A DNA stretch of 64,000 nt from Neoroseomonas lacus (GCF_014644535.1 NZ_BMKW01000002.1:459034-523033); one strand, 5' to 3'. Shown: positions 41,663 through 51,005, counted from the first letter of the stretch. Notes: generated by a model not told the origin, from the sequence alone. Program-made: numbers and translations.

Positions 41663-42961
41663 GTGGAACCGGGTCTCCTGCTGATTTTCGCGATCTTCGG
41701 CATCGGCATCGTCGCCGGCGTGCCGGTGGCCTTCTGCCTCGGCATCGCCGCCGTGGCGGGCTTTCTGTATGAAGGCCTGAACCCCGCTGTCGCCTTCCAG
41801 CAGATGGCGAGCGGGATGAGCATCTTCTCGCTTCTCGCCATCCCATTCTTCATCTTCGCCGGCGAATTGATGCTGCATGGCGGCATCGCGCGGCGGCTGG
41901 TCGCGCTCGCCTCGGCCGCCGTCGGCTGGATGCGCGGAGGGCTCGGGATGGTCGATGTCTCGACCTCGATGCTGTTCGGCGGCATCTCCGGCTCCGCCGT
42001 GGCCGATACCTCGGCGACCGGCGTCATCCTGATCCCGGCGATGAAGGCCAAGGGCTATGGCGTGGACTATGCCGTGTCCCTGACGGTGACGTCGTCGATC
42101 GCCGGCATCCTGATCCCGCCCAGCCACAACATGATCCTGTATTCGCTGGCGGCTGGCGGCGGCATCTCGGTTACCGCGCTGTTCATCGCAGGCATCGTGC
42201 CGGGCATCCTGATGTGCCTGCTGCTCGCCGTCGCGGCCTATGTCATGGCGGTTCGGCGAGGCTACCCGGCCGATGGTTGGCAGGGCTTCCGCCACCTGGC
42301 CTGGGCCTTCGTCGATGCGCTGCCCGGGTTGCTCACGGCGGTCATCATCCTGGGCGGGGTGTTGAGCGGCATCTTCACGGTGACCGAAAGTGCCGCCTTC
42401 GGCACGATCTGGGCGCTGCTCGTCACTGTCTTCGTGTATCGAGCACTCAGTTGGGAGAGCTTCGTGGTCGCCGTGCGCGCCTCGGTGCGCACCACGGCGG
42501 TGGTGTTCCTGCTGGTCGGCACCGCCACCGCCTTCGCCTGGCTGCTGGCGATGTACCGCCTGCCGGACCTGCTGACGGAAGGGATGCTCGCGATCAGCGA
42601 CAACCCGATCGTCATCCTGCTGATGATCAATGTGTGCCTGCTGCTGCTCGGCTGCGTGATGGACATGGCGGCGCTGATCCTGATCACCACGCCGATCTTC
42701 CTGCCGGTGGTTGTGGCGATCGGCATGGACCCCGTGCAGTTCGGCATGGTGATGATGATGAATCTCGGCCTCGGCCTGACCACGCCGCCGGTCGGGGCGG
42801 TGCTGTTCGTCGGCTGCGCGATCGGCAATATCCGCATCGAGCACATCATGAAGACCATCATCCCCTTCTGGGGGGCGATCCTTGTCGCGCTCGCACTCAC
42901 CACCTATTGGCCTGCGGTGTCCTTGACCCTGCCGCGCCTGCTGCTCGGCTACGGAGGCTGA
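41663..42961 (+). CDS. dctM: TRAP transporter large permease
   Basis: A 432-residue, 11-12-helix transport subunit. GIVAGVPVAFCLGIAAVAG, LLAIPFFIFAGELMLHGGI, the SMLFGGISGSAVADTSATG hairpin motif, GILIPPSHNMILYSLAAGG and TTPPVGAVLFVGCAIGNI are DctM family signatures, including the two hairpins that bind Na+. The start codon is GTG at 41663. It couples substrate uptake to the Na+ gradient. The dehydrogenase gene follows in 4 bp. Confidence 0.93.
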   Translation: MEPGLLLIFAIFGIGIVAGVPVAFCLGIAAVAGFLYEGLNPAVAFQQMASGMSIFSLLAIPFFIFAGELMLHGGIARRLVALASAAVGWMRGGLGMVDVSTSMLFGGISGSAVADTSATGVILIPAMKAKGYGVDYAVSLTVTSSIAGILIPPSHNMILYSLAAGGGISVTALFIAGIVPGILMCLLLAVAAYVMAVRRGYPADGWQGFRHLAWAFVDALPGLLTAVIILGGVLSGIFTVTESAAFGTIWALLVTVFVYRALSWESFVVAVRASVRTTAVVFLLVGTATAFAWLLAMYRLPDLLTEGMLAISDNPIVILLMINVCLLLLGCVMDMAALILITTPIFLPVVVAIGMDPVQFGMVMMMNLGLGLTTPPVGAVLFVGCAIGNIRIEHIMKTIIPFWGAILVALALTTYWPAVSLTLPRLLLGYGG

Positions 42962-42965
42962 TGCC

Positions 42966-43808
42966 ATGACCGCACCCACCAAACCCGTCCTGCTGACGGG
43001 CGCTTCCGGCAATCTCGGCCGCCATCTGGCGAAGACGCTGGGCGACCAAGGCTGGCGGCTGCGCCTGACCGACATCACGCCCTTCCCCGACCCGTTGCCC
43101 TCCGGCGCGTCCTTCGTGAAGGCGGACATCAACGACGGCGTGGCGCTGCTGCGCCAGGCCGAAGGCTGCGGCGCCATCCTGCATTTCGGTGGCGTCTCGG
43201 TGGAACGGCCGTTCGAGGAAGTGCTCGGCCCGAACCTGCGCGGCCTCTATCACGTCTATGAGGCCGCCCGCCGTGAAGGTGCGCGCGTGATCTTCGCCAG
43301 TTCCAACCATTCCATCGGCTTCCACGAACGGCCGAGCGGCAATGCGGAGCGGCTGGACTACGACTGCGCCTTCCGCCCCGACGGCTATTACGGCCTGTCC
43401 AAGGCCTATGGCGAACTCATGGGCCGGATGTACTGGGACAAGCACGGCGTCGAGAACGTCAACCTGCGCATCGGGTCCTGCTTCCCCAAGCCGGTCGACC
43501 GGCGGATGCTGTCCACCTGGCTGTCCTATGCCGACCTGACGCGGCTGTGCGAACGCTGCGTGCTCGCCGAGCGCGCCGGCCATGCGGTGATCTGGGCCTG
43601 TTCCGACAACCCCGCCTCCTATTGGGGCCGCGACCACCGCGAGCGCATCGGCTGGGCGCCGCAGGACTCCGCGGAGCCATACCGCGCCGAGGTCGGCCAC
43701 ATCACCGCCGACCCGATCACCGAGCGCTACCAGGGCGGCGGCTTCCCGACGATGGAGTATTCGCGCGCCACGCCCTCCCCGCGCGACCCCTTCGCGCTCG
43801 AGGACTGA
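42966..43808 (+). CDS. udh: Uronate dehydrogenase-like SDR
   Basis: A 280-residue extended short-chain dehydrogenase. LLTGASGNLGRHLAKTLGDQG binds NAD+, ILHFGGVSVERPFEEVLGPNLRG and FASSNHSIGFHERP place the substrate loop, and YGLSKAYGELMGRMY is the catalytic YxxxK. These stretches match the Udh family, which oxidises D-galacturonate or D-glucuronate to the aldarolactone. The C-terminus is longer than in some homologues. It fits the TRAP importer directly upstream and the epimerase-like gene downstream. Confidence 0.85.
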   Translation: MTAPTKPVLLTGASGNLGRHLAKTLGDQGWRLRLTDITPFPDPLPSGASFVKADINDGVALLRQAEGCGAILHFGGVSVERPFEEVLGPNLRGLYHVYEAARREGARVIFASSNHSIGFHERPSGNAERLDYDCAFRPDGYYGLSKAYGELMGRMYWDKHGVENVNLRIGSCFPKPVDRRMLSTWLSYADLTRLCERCVLAERAGHAVIWACSDNPASYWGRDHRERIGWAPQDSAEPYRAEVGHITADPITERYQGGGFPTMEYSRATPSPRDPFALED

Positions 43809-43809
43809 G

Positions 43810-44652
43810 GTGGCGCTGAGCCTCGATGGCGGCGGCTGGTCCGCCTGGCTGGCACCGGAGGATGGCGGCGGCATCACGGCGCTGCGCTTCAGCGGCCAGG
43901 ACATCCTGGTGCCGGCGCCGGTTGGCACCCCGCTCGGCGGTCCTTTCGGCGCCTTCTGGATGATCCCCTGGGCGAACCGCCTCGATGGCGGGCGGCTCGG
44001 GCCGCATCGCCTGCCGATCAACCGGGCGCAGGACGGCACCGCCATTCACGGCCTGTCGCGCGACCGACCCTTTCTGGTCGAGGGCCAGGCACCGGACCGC
44101 GTCCTGCTGACCCAACAGGTCGATGCCGCGCCTTATCACTACGAGACGCTGCTCGCCGTCATGCTTGATGCGGCGGGTTTCTCGCTTGACTTTACCGTGA
44201 CCAATCGGGGCGAGGCACCGATGCCCTTCGGCGCCGGCTGGCATCCCTGGTTTGTCCGCCCGCCCGGCACGCTTCTGTCCTTCCGCGCCACCCATCGCTG
44301 CACCCATGACGAGCGCTGCCTGCCTGTCGCCGCGACGCCGAGTCACGGGCTGGATGGCGGGGAGGACGCGTTTCTCGGCCTCGACACCCATTTCGCCGGA
44401 TGGGACGGGGTGGCGACCATCACCTGGCCGCACCTCACCCTGCACATGCGGGCGACCGGGGCGCTGGCGGGCAACCTGCAGGTCTATGCCCCGCCCGCGC
44501 TTCCGGTGCTGTGCGTCGAGCCATCCTCCCACTTGCCCGATGTGGCGAATCGGCCGGCGATGGCGTCGCTCGGCCCGATGCGGCAGCTCGCCCCGGGTGA
44601 ATCCATGACCGGACGCATCACGTTGCGCGCGGAGAGTTCACACCAGCCCTGA
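43810..44652 (+). CDS. Aldose 1-epimerase-like protein
   Basis: A 280-residue galactose-mutarotase superfamily protein. GPFGAFWMIPWANRLDGGRL holds the NRL Asn-Arg of the substrate site, and INRAQDGTAIHGLSRD and GAGWHPWFVRP hold the catalytic-type His residues. The late VEPSSHLPDV Glu is the usual base. It would interconvert anomers of a sugar or uronate ahead of the dehydrogenase. The GTG start is 1 bp after the udh stop, so translation is coupled. Confidence 0.85.
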   Translation: MALSLDGGGWSAWLAPEDGGGITALRFSGQDILVPAPVGTPLGGPFGAFWMIPWANRLDGGRLGPHRLPINRAQDGTAIHGLSRDRPFLVEGQAPDRVLLTQQVDAAPYHYETLLAVMLDAAGFSLDFTVTNRGEAPMPFGAGWHPWFVRPPGTLLSFRATHRCTHDERCLPVAATPSHGLDGGEDAFLGLDTHFAGWDGVATITWPHLTLHMRATGALAGNLQVYAPPALPVLCVEPSSHLPDVANRPAMASLGPMRQLAPGESMTGRITLRAESSHQP

Positions 44653-44673
44653 GGCACGGCATAGGATGGGGGC

Positions 44674-45837
44674 ATGGGAACGCCTCGCACCGCCCTTGTC
44701 CTGGGCGCCGGAATCATGGGCCTGTCCGCTGCCTGGGCGCTCACGCGCCAGGGCTTCGCGGTACGCATCGTCGAACAGGACCCGGTGCCGAACCCGCGCG
44801 GCGCCTCGGTAGACCACCACCGGCTGATCCGCCACGCCTACGGGGCGCAAGCTGGGTACATGCGCATGATCGACCCGGCCTATGCCGCCTGGGACCAGGT
44901 CTGGCGCGAATTGGGCGAGGTGCTGCACATCCCGACCGGGGTGCTCGCCGTCTCCGGCACCGCCTCGGGCTGGCTGGGCGACAGTCGCGCCACGCTGCGG
45001 GGCGATGGCCACGCCGTCACCGACCTGACGGCGGAACAGGTCGCCAGCCGCTTCCCGATCTTCACCGAGGCCGGCATCGGCGCCGCCTTCCACATGGCCA
45101 GCGGTGGCGTGCTGCTGGCCGAGCGCATCATCGCAGGGCTGGTGCGCGCCTGCGCTGACCGCGGCGTGGAGATCGAGCAGGCCCGCGCCGCCTCCGTCGA
45201 CCCGACCCGCGCCACGTTGCTGCTGGAGGACGGCAGCGAGCGCGCCGCCGACCTTCTGGTCGTCGCCGCCGGTCCCTGGGCGCCACGCCTGCTGCCGGCC
45301 GCGCTGGCACCGCGCGTCGTCGCCTCGCGCCAGATCATCGTGCGGCTGGAACCGCCGGCGCCGCACCGCGAGGGCTGGTCGCGCGCGCCCATGTTGCTCG
45401 ACCTGGCGGAGGATGGCGGCTTCTACGCCGTGCCGCCGGTCGCCGGCACGCCGCTGAAGATCGGCGACCATCGCTTCTCCCGACGCGGTGATGCGCAGGC
45501 CGACCCGCGCGAGGCAACGGCGGATGAAGCCGAGGAAATCCTCGCCTTCGCGCGCCCTCGCCTGCGGGACATGGCGGGCTACCGCATCCTCGGTGCGCGG
45601 GCGTGCTACTACGATGTCGAGGATGGCGAGCGCTTCGTCATCGAACCGCTGAGCGAGCGCTGCCTGGTGATGTCCGGCTTTTCCGGCCATGGCTTCAAGT
45701 TCGGGCCTCTGCTGGGCCTGGCCCTGGCCGCCGCTGTCGCCGATCCCGCGCTGATGCCCGCTCTGCCCGGCTGGGCGGCGGGCGAAGCACCCCCTGCCCC
45801 TGGCCTGCTCGCCGCCCTGGAAGGTGCCACCGCATGA
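44674..45837 (+). CDS. FAD-dependent amine/amino acid oxidase-like protein (DAO family)
   Basis: A 387-residue flavoprotein of the DAO/sarcosine-oxidase superfamily. VLGAGIMGLSAAWALTRQGF binds the FAD ADP part, and SVDHHRLIRHAYG is the conserved loop with His-Arg-Leu-Ile-Arg seen in MSOX-type oxidases. FSGHGFKFGPLLGLALA is the C-terminal FAD-contact motif with the Lys that activates O2 in sarcosine oxidase. It likely oxidises an N-methyl or amino acid. It overlaps the acyl-CoA dehydrogenase start (ATGA). Confidence 0.87.
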   Translation: MGTPRTALVLGAGIMGLSAAWALTRQGFAVRIVEQDPVPNPRGASVDHHRLIRHAYGAQAGYMRMIDPAYAAWDQVWRELGEVLHIPTGVLAVSGTASGWLGDSRATLRGDGHAVTDLTAEQVASRFPIFTEAGIGAAFHMASGGVLLAERIIAGLVRACADRGVEIEQARAASVDPTRATLLLEDGSERAADLLVVAAGPWAPRLLPAALAPRVVASRQIIVRLEPPAPHREGWSRAPMLLDLAEDGGFYAVPPVAGTPLKIGDHRFSRRGDAQADPREATADEAEEILAFARPRLRDMAGYRILGARACYYDVEDGERFVIEPLSERCLVMSGFSGHGFKFGPLLGLALAAAVADPALMPALPGWAAGEAPPAPGLLAALEGATA

Positions 45838-47450
45838 GCTCCACCGCCGCCACCGACCTGATCTTCGGCCTGACCCGCGTGGTCGGCCTGCCGGCGCTGA
45901 CCGAACAGGCCGGCGCGCCGCTCGGCGCCGAGGACATCGCCCAGATCGTCACCGAGGCCGACCGCTTCTGCACCGAGGTGCTGCTGCCCAACGCCGCCGC
46001 CGCCGACCGGCATGGCGCGATCTACGCCAATGGCGTCGTCACCACGCCGCCTTCCTATCCGGCGTCCTACGCGCAATGGGTCGAAGGCGGCTGGCAATCC
46101 CTCGCTGCACCCGAGGCGCATGGCGGGCAAGGCCTGCCGGCCTCGCTGTGGATCGCGATGACCGAGCTCGGCATGGCGGCGGATACCTCCTTCATGCTCG
46201 GCCCGCTGCTGACCGCGGGCGCGATCGACTGCCTGGTGCACTACGCGACGCCGGACCAGGCCGACCGCTGGCTGCCGAAGATGGTGACCGGCGAATGGAC
46301 CGGCGCGATGTGCCTGACCGAACCCGGCGCGGGCAGCGACCTCGGCGTGCTGAAGACGCGGGCGGAGCCGCTCGGCAACGGCAAATACGCCCTGCGCGGC
46401 GAGAAGATCTTCATCACCTGGGGTGAGCACGACTGCACCGACAACATCGTCTACCTGGTGCTCGCCCGCCTGCCCGATGCACCGCCGGGCTCGCGCGGCA
46501 TCAGCCTGTTCGTCGCCACCAAGCTGAAGGAGGACGGCACGCGCAACGACCTCCGCTGCGGCGGCATCGAGCGCAAGATGGGCATCCACGCCTCGCCCAC
46601 CTGCGTCATGCTGTTCGAGGGCGCCGAGGCCGAACTGGTCGGCGAGCCGCATCGCGGCCTGAACGCGATGTTCGCCATGATGAACAATGCGCGGCTTGGC
46701 GTCGGCACGCAGGGTGTCGCGCATGGCGCGGCCGCGCTGCGCCTCGCCGAGAGCTACGCCGAGATGCGCGTGCAGGGCGGCCGCCCGATCGCCCAGCACC
46801 CCGATGTGCAGCGCATGCTGATGGAAATGCGCGCCATCACCCTCGCCGGCCGACTGCTGGCGCTGGAGACCGCGCTCTGCGTCGACCGTCACCGCTTGCT
46901 GGGCGACGAACATGCACAGACGCGCCTCGCCCTGCTGACGCCGATCCTGAAGGCCTGGTGCACCGATCGTGGTGTCGAGACAGCGTCCACCGGCATCCAG
47001 GTGCATGGCGGTATGGGCTTCGTCGAGGATACCGGCGCGGCGCAGATGCTGCGCGACGCGCGCATCGCCCCGATCTACGAAGGGACCAACGGCATCCAGG
47101 CGATCGACCTGCTGGTGCGCAAACTCGCGAAGGATGGCGGCGCGGAGATGCGCGTCCTGCTCGACGAGGTCCGGCGCCTCCCCGACCCCCGGCTGCGCAC
47201 CGCCGCCGACCGGCTCGACACCGCGACGACCCTGGTGCTGGACGCGCAGGGGCGCGATGCGGAGGCGGCGCAGTCGGTTGCCGTCACGTACCTTGAAGCG
47301 GCAGGCTGGCTGCTCGGCGGCTGGATGCTGGCGCGGGCGGCGGCCGAGGACGGCAAGGCATATGGCGCTCTGGCGGAATTTTATCTGCGCCGGTTGCTGC
47401 CGCGCACGGCAGGGCGCATCGCGGAGATCGAGGGGGCGCTGGCGGCTTGA
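45834..47450 (+). CDS. Acyl-CoA dehydrogenase
   Basis: A 538-residue FAD flavoenzyme of the long (AidB/DmdC-like) acyl-CoA dehydrogenase group. MCLTEPGAGSDLGVLKTRA and GIERKMGIHASPTCVMLFEGA line the FAD and substrate sites. QVHGGMGFVEDTGAAQMLRD and APIYEGTNGIQAIDLL carry the late signature, with the Glu of YEGTNG in the catalytic-base position. The C-terminal 120 residues fit the extra helical domain of this group. The order with an amine-oxidase-like gene is unusual for beta-oxidation, so the acyl substrate remains open. Confidence 0.9.
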   Translation: MSSTAATDLIFGLTRVVGLPALTEQAGAPLGAEDIAQIVTEADRFCTEVLLPNAAAADRHGAIYANGVVTTPPSYPASYAQWVEGGWQSLAAPEAHGGQGLPASLWIAMTELGMAADTSFMLGPLLTAGAIDCLVHYATPDQADRWLPKMVTGEWTGAMCLTEPGAGSDLGVLKTRAEPLGNGKYALRGEKIFITWGEHDCTDNIVYLVLARLPDAPPGSRGISLFVATKLKEDGTRNDLRCGGIERKMGIHASPTCVMLFEGAEAELVGEPHRGLNAMFAMMNNARLGVGTQGVAHGAAALRLAESYAEMRVQGGRPIAQHPDVQRMLMEMRAITLAGRLLALETALCVDRHRLLGDEHAQTRLALLTPILKAWCTDRGVETASTGIQVHGGMGFVEDTGAAQMLRDARIAPIYEGTNGIQAIDLLVRKLAKDGGAEMRVLLDEVRRLPDPRLRTAADRLDTATTLVLDAQGRDAEAAQSVAVTYLEAAGWLLGGWMLARAAAEDGKAYGALAEFYLRRLLPRTAGRIAEIEGALAA

Positions 47451-47757
47451 ACGGCCCAGCGCGGGAACTGGAGGGGCGTCGCCCCTCCAAGCCACCCCAC
47501 CAAAGGCCTAAGGGCCTTTGGAAACCTCCTTCGGGCGTTGGGCAGGACTGTCGCGGTGGCCCGCATCGCGGACGCCGCGCACCGAGGCGGGTCACGGCGC
47601 CGGTCCTGGCCGTGAAGAACGGCGCCGACAGAAGTGTGCACGGCACGTTCAGGACCCGATCGGGGATGCGCAGCATTGTCGATAGGAGCGTGAAGCCGTG
47701 GTCTGAAGGGGCAGCGCTCCTCCAAGGCTGCCGCGCCCGCCCCGAGCCAACGACACC
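47451..47757. repeat. Intergenic region with family A repeat (copy A6)
   Basis: At 47470-47521 lie GGAGGGGC-GTC-GCCCCTCC and CCAAAGGCC-TAAG-GGCCTTTGG, perfect 8- and 9-bp stems, joined by AAGCCACCCCA. The tail GAAACCTCCTTCGGGCGTTGGGCAGG continues the family similarity. The remaining 230 bp up to hpnCD show no gene; the hpnCD promoter was not identified. Confidence 0.75.
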
Positions 47758-49395
47758 ATGACCCTCGCCGCCACCCCCCCAACTCGCGATGCGGGCAGCG
47801 AGAACTTCCCCGTCGCCTCGCGGCTCATTGCACCTGCGCTGCGCCCGAAGGTGCTCGGCTTCTATCGCTTCGTGCGCACCGCCGACGACATCGCCGACAG
47901 CCCCGCGCTGACATCCGACGAAAAGCTCGCCCGCCTCGACGCGCTGGACCGCGCGCTGGATGACCCCGCCACGACCGAACACGCCGCGCAGGTCCTGCAC
48001 GCCAACGCCGCCGGCACGGCCGAAGCGCGCCGCATGCTCCATGCCTTCCGCCAGGACGCGACGCAGCATCGCTACGCCGATTGGGCGGCGCTCGAAGCCT
48101 ACTGCGCGGCATCGGCCAATCCGGTCGGGCGGATGCTGCTGCGCCTGCATGACGAAGCGGCGCCTGACGCGGCAGAGGCCGCGGATGCGCTCAGCACCGC
48201 CTTGCAGATCCTCAACCATCTGCAGGATCTGGTGCCGGACCTCGCCGCGCTGGACCGCGTCTATCTTCCCACATCCTGGGTCGCGCTGTCCGGGGGCGAG
48301 GCCGCCTTCTTCGCCCCTGCCAACATCGCACCGCGCCGCGCCGTGCTTGATGCCGCGCTGGACCGCGTGGCCGAACGGCTCGACGCGGCCGCCGCGCTGC
48401 CGCGCCTGGTCGCCTCGCGCCGCCTCGCCATGGAAGCCGCCGTCACGCTGGCGATGGCGCGTCGGCTGCTGGCGCGGCTGCGCGCAGCGGACCCCGTCAC
48501 CACGCGTGTCGCACTCACCAAGGCCGATGCGCTGCGTGCCTTCCTCGCTGCGCCCTTCCGCGGGCGTTCCGATGCCGCGCTGGTGCGTGCGCGTGTCGCC
48601 GCCGCCGGGTCGTCCTTCACCCGCGGCATGGCCGCGCTGCGCGGCGACCGGCGTCGCGCGCTCTGGGCGGTCTATGCCTTTTGCCGCGTGGTGGACGACA
48701 TCGCCGACGGCGCCATGCCCGATGCCGAGAAGCAACGCTTCCTCGCAGACTGGCGCCGCAAACTTGCGCGGCCAAACTGCGCCCTGTCGCGCGAGCTCGC
48801 CCGCGCGCGCGACCGTTACGCGCTGCCGGTCGAGGAATGTCACGCGATGATCGACGGCATGCGGACCGATGCCGCGCCCATCGTCCGCCTCGCCGATTCC
48901 GCTGCGCTGGCGCTGTATTGCCGCCGCGTCGCCGGCAGCGTCGGTGCGATGGCGGTGCGTATATTCGGCGCGCCCGAGGCGGTCGCGTTTGGCCACGCCC
49001 TCGGCCAGACGCTGCAATTGGTGAACATCCTGCGCGACCTCGACGAGGATGCGACACGCGACCGGGTCTATCTGCCACTCGACATGCTGGCGGCGCAGGG
49101 CATCGACGATGGACCGGCCGCGCGCATCCTCGCCGCGCCCGGCATCGCCTCCGTCGCGCGGCAGATTGCCGCCCGGGCGGAAGCCGGTTTCGGGCTGGCA
49201 GAGGCGGAGTTGCACCGTCTCGGCAGCCCCGCGCTGCTGCCGGCGCGCATCATGATGTGGGGTTATCGCAGGCTGTTCGACCGGCTGGTAGCGCGCGGCT
49301 TCGCCCCACCCCGCGCGCGGCCGCGCCTGACCACCGCCGAGAAGGCGCGCATGGCCGCCTTCGCCCTGCGCCTGGCCCCGATCGCCGCGCGATGA
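47758..49395 (+). CDS. HpnC-HpnD fusion (presqualene diphosphate synthase plus hydroxysqualene synthase)
   Basis: A single 545-codon frame encodes two squalene-synthase-fold domains. Residues 1-270 are HpnC-like: NFPVASRLIAPALRP, FYRFVRTADDIAD (first Asp motif, 43-47) and LQDLVPDLAALDRVYLP (second, 155-171). Residues 283-545 are HpnD-like: SSFTRGMAALRGDRRRALWA, VVDDIADG (312-318) and ILRDLDEDATRDRVYLP (424-440). HpnD makes presqualene diphosphate from two farnesyl diphosphates, and HpnC converts it to hydroxysqualene. They are normally separate genes; here a linker of about 15 residues joins them with no frameshift. hpnE follows with an ATGA overlap. Confidence 0.9.
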   Translation: MTLAATPPTRDAGSENFPVASRLIAPALRPKVLGFYRFVRTADDIADSPALTSDEKLARLDALDRALDDPATTEHAAQVLHANAAGTAEARRMLHAFRQDATQHRYADWAALEAYCAASANPVGRMLLRLHDEAAPDAAEAADALSTALQILNHLQDLVPDLAALDRVYLPTSWVALSGGEAAFFAPANIAPRRAVLDAALDRVAERLDAAAALPRLVASRRLAMEAAVTLAMARRLLARLRAADPVTTRVALTKADALRAFLAAPFRGRSDAALVRARVAAAGSSFTRGMAALRGDRRRALWAVYAFCRVVDDIADGAMPDAEKQRFLADWRRKLARPNCALSRELARARDRYALPVEECHAMIDGMRTDAAPIVRLADSAALALYCRRVAGSVGAMAVRIFGAPEAVAFGHALGQTLQLVNILRDLDEDATRDRVYLPLDMLAAQGIDDGPAARILAAPGIASVARQIAARAEAGFGLAEAELHRLGSPALLPARIMMWGYRRLFDRLVARGFAPPRARPRLTTAEKARMAAFALRLAPIAAR

Positions 49396-50630
49396 GCGTG
49401 CATGTCGTCGGCGCCGGGATTGCCGGGATGGTCGCGGCTCTCGCCCTGTCCCGCGCCGGCCATGCGGTGACGCTGCATGACGCTGCCCCGTTGGTCGGCG
49501 GCCGCTGCCGCGCGCTGCCGGACGGCACCGACAACGGCACCCATGCGCTGATGGGCGCGAACCACGCGGCGCTGGGCTTCCTCGACGCCATCGGCGCGCG
49601 GGAAGGCTGGGTCGAGCCCGAGCCAGACGGGTTGCCGCTGCTCGACCTGGCGGATGGTGCCGCGCGCCGCATCGCCGCCGCGCCGCTGGCTTGGCGGGAC
49701 CCAGCGCGACGGCCGCCGGGGCTCAGCTTCGGTGGCCTGCTGGCGCTGGGCTCCATGGCGGCGGGGATCACCGACCGGCCGGTGGCGGCGGTGATGGCCA
49801 GGCACCCGGCGCTGCTGCGCGGCTTCGTCGAACCGCTGACCGTCGCCGCGCTGAACACGCCGGTCGCCGAGGCCTCCTCGGCCCGGCTCGGCCAGGTATT
49901 GCGGCGCCTGGGGGGCGCCGGAGCGGCACGGCTGTTGGTGGCGCGCGACGGGTTGGGACCGAACCTCATCACTCCGGCCATGGCGGCGTTGGAGGCCGCC
50001 GGCGTGGCGCTGCGCCTCGGCGCCCGGCTGCGCGCGATCACCACGGCCGAGCAGCAGGCCGTCGCGCTGCATATCGGCGGCGAGACGCTGACGCTGGGCA
50101 CCGGCGATACCGCCATCCTCGCGATGCCGCCGTGGGAAGCCGCGCGGCTGATCACCGGCCTGCGCGTGCCGGAACGCCACGCGCCGATCCTGAACCTGCA
50201 CTTCCCCCGCGCCGGGGTGGGGCCGGTGCGTTTCCTCGGTGTGCTCGGCGGGCTGGTGCAATGGGTGCTGGTGCGGCCATCGGGCATCAGCGTCACGGTC
50301 AGCGCCGCCGATGCGGAGGCCGACGAGGCAATCGAGACCCTCGCGCCGCGTGCCTGGGCGGAGATCCGCACCGCCGCCGCCGCCTTCGGCCTGCCGGGCG
50401 ATTGGCCCAAGGCGCCACCGGGCTGCCGGGCGGTGAAGGAACGCCGGGCCACGCCGCGCCACGGCGTCGGCTTTCCGCCGGTCGCACCGCGCCTGCCACT
50501 GCGTAACCTGGCCCTGGCCGGGGACTGGACCTGGCCCGGCCTGCCCGCAACGATCGAGGCCGCGGCGCTGTCGGGCGAGGCGGCGGCGACGGCCATTGGC
50601 CGCCAATTGACACGTGGTCGCCGGGGGTAA
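49392..50630 (+). CDS. hpnE: Hydroxysqualene dehydroxylase
   Basis: A 412-residue FAD amine-oxidase-fold enzyme that reduces hydroxysqualene to squalene, the substrate for hopanoid cyclisation. HVVGAGIAGMVAALALSRAGH is the dinucleotide motif, LVGGRCRALP the GG-doublet loop, and LALAGDWTWPGLPATIEAA the C-terminal FAD motif typical of HpnE. It is coupled to the hpnCD fusion. No shc or other hpn genes are in the window. Confidence 0.92.
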   Translation: MSVHVVGAGIAGMVAALALSRAGHAVTLHDAAPLVGGRCRALPDGTDNGTHALMGANHAALGFLDAIGAREGWVEPEPDGLPLLDLADGAARRIAAAPLAWRDPARRPPGLSFGGLLALGSMAAGITDRPVAAVMARHPALLRGFVEPLTVAALNTPVAEASSARLGQVLRRLGGAGAARLLVARDGLGPNLITPAMAALEAAGVALRLGARLRAITTAEQQAVALHIGGETLTLGTGDTAILAMPPWEAARLITGLRVPERHAPILNLHFPRAGVGPVRFLGVLGGLVQWVLVRPSGISVTVSAADAEADEAIETLAPRAWAEIRTAAAAFGLPGDWPKAPPGCRAVKERRATPRHGVGFPPVAPRLPLRNLALAGDWTWPGLPATIEAAALSGEAAATAIGRQLTRGRRG

Positions 50631-51005
50631 TCCCGGTCAGGCCTGCATCGCCGGGCGCTGGCGCAAATTCCGCCCAAGCTGAGTCTGTACCGGCCCGCAC
50701 CCCCGCGCGGCCATCCATTCTCAATGCTGTCGTTGGGCGGCCGCGCGGGGGTGCGGGCCGATTTCGTCCGATCAGGATATGCGCGACGTCGGCCATCCCG
50801 ACGCCCCAGCCTCGGCTGAGGTCAGTCGTTCAGGCGAGGAACGCATCCAGCCAGGGCAAGGATTTCATACCGGCACGACCTTGCGGCACGGGTCCGGCAT
50901 GGTGGGCTATCGCCGCCACGGTTATTTGACCCGTCACGACAGGCGATTGCCGAGAAATTGCTCAACTTTCTGGTACCATAATCCTGAAAAAGGCACTCTC
51001 ACCAT
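50631..51005. repeat. Intergenic region with family B repeat (copy B4)
   Basis: A perfect 22-bp inverted repeat, CGGCCCGCACCCCCGCGCGG-CC at 50691-50712 with its complement at 50739-50760, encloses 26 nt. Against B2, the stem has two compensated pairs (CACCC/GGGTG versus CGCGC/GCGCG). It lies after hpnE. The region from 50780 to 51005 grows AT-richer toward the GNAT gene and has no other recognised feature. Confidence 0.8.

Noticed and set aside
45609-47495. 628-codon open frame antisense to the FAD oxidase end and acyl-CoA dehydrogenase
   Set aside because: Same GC-driven shadow effect; it runs across two well-supported genes and has no recognisable domain.
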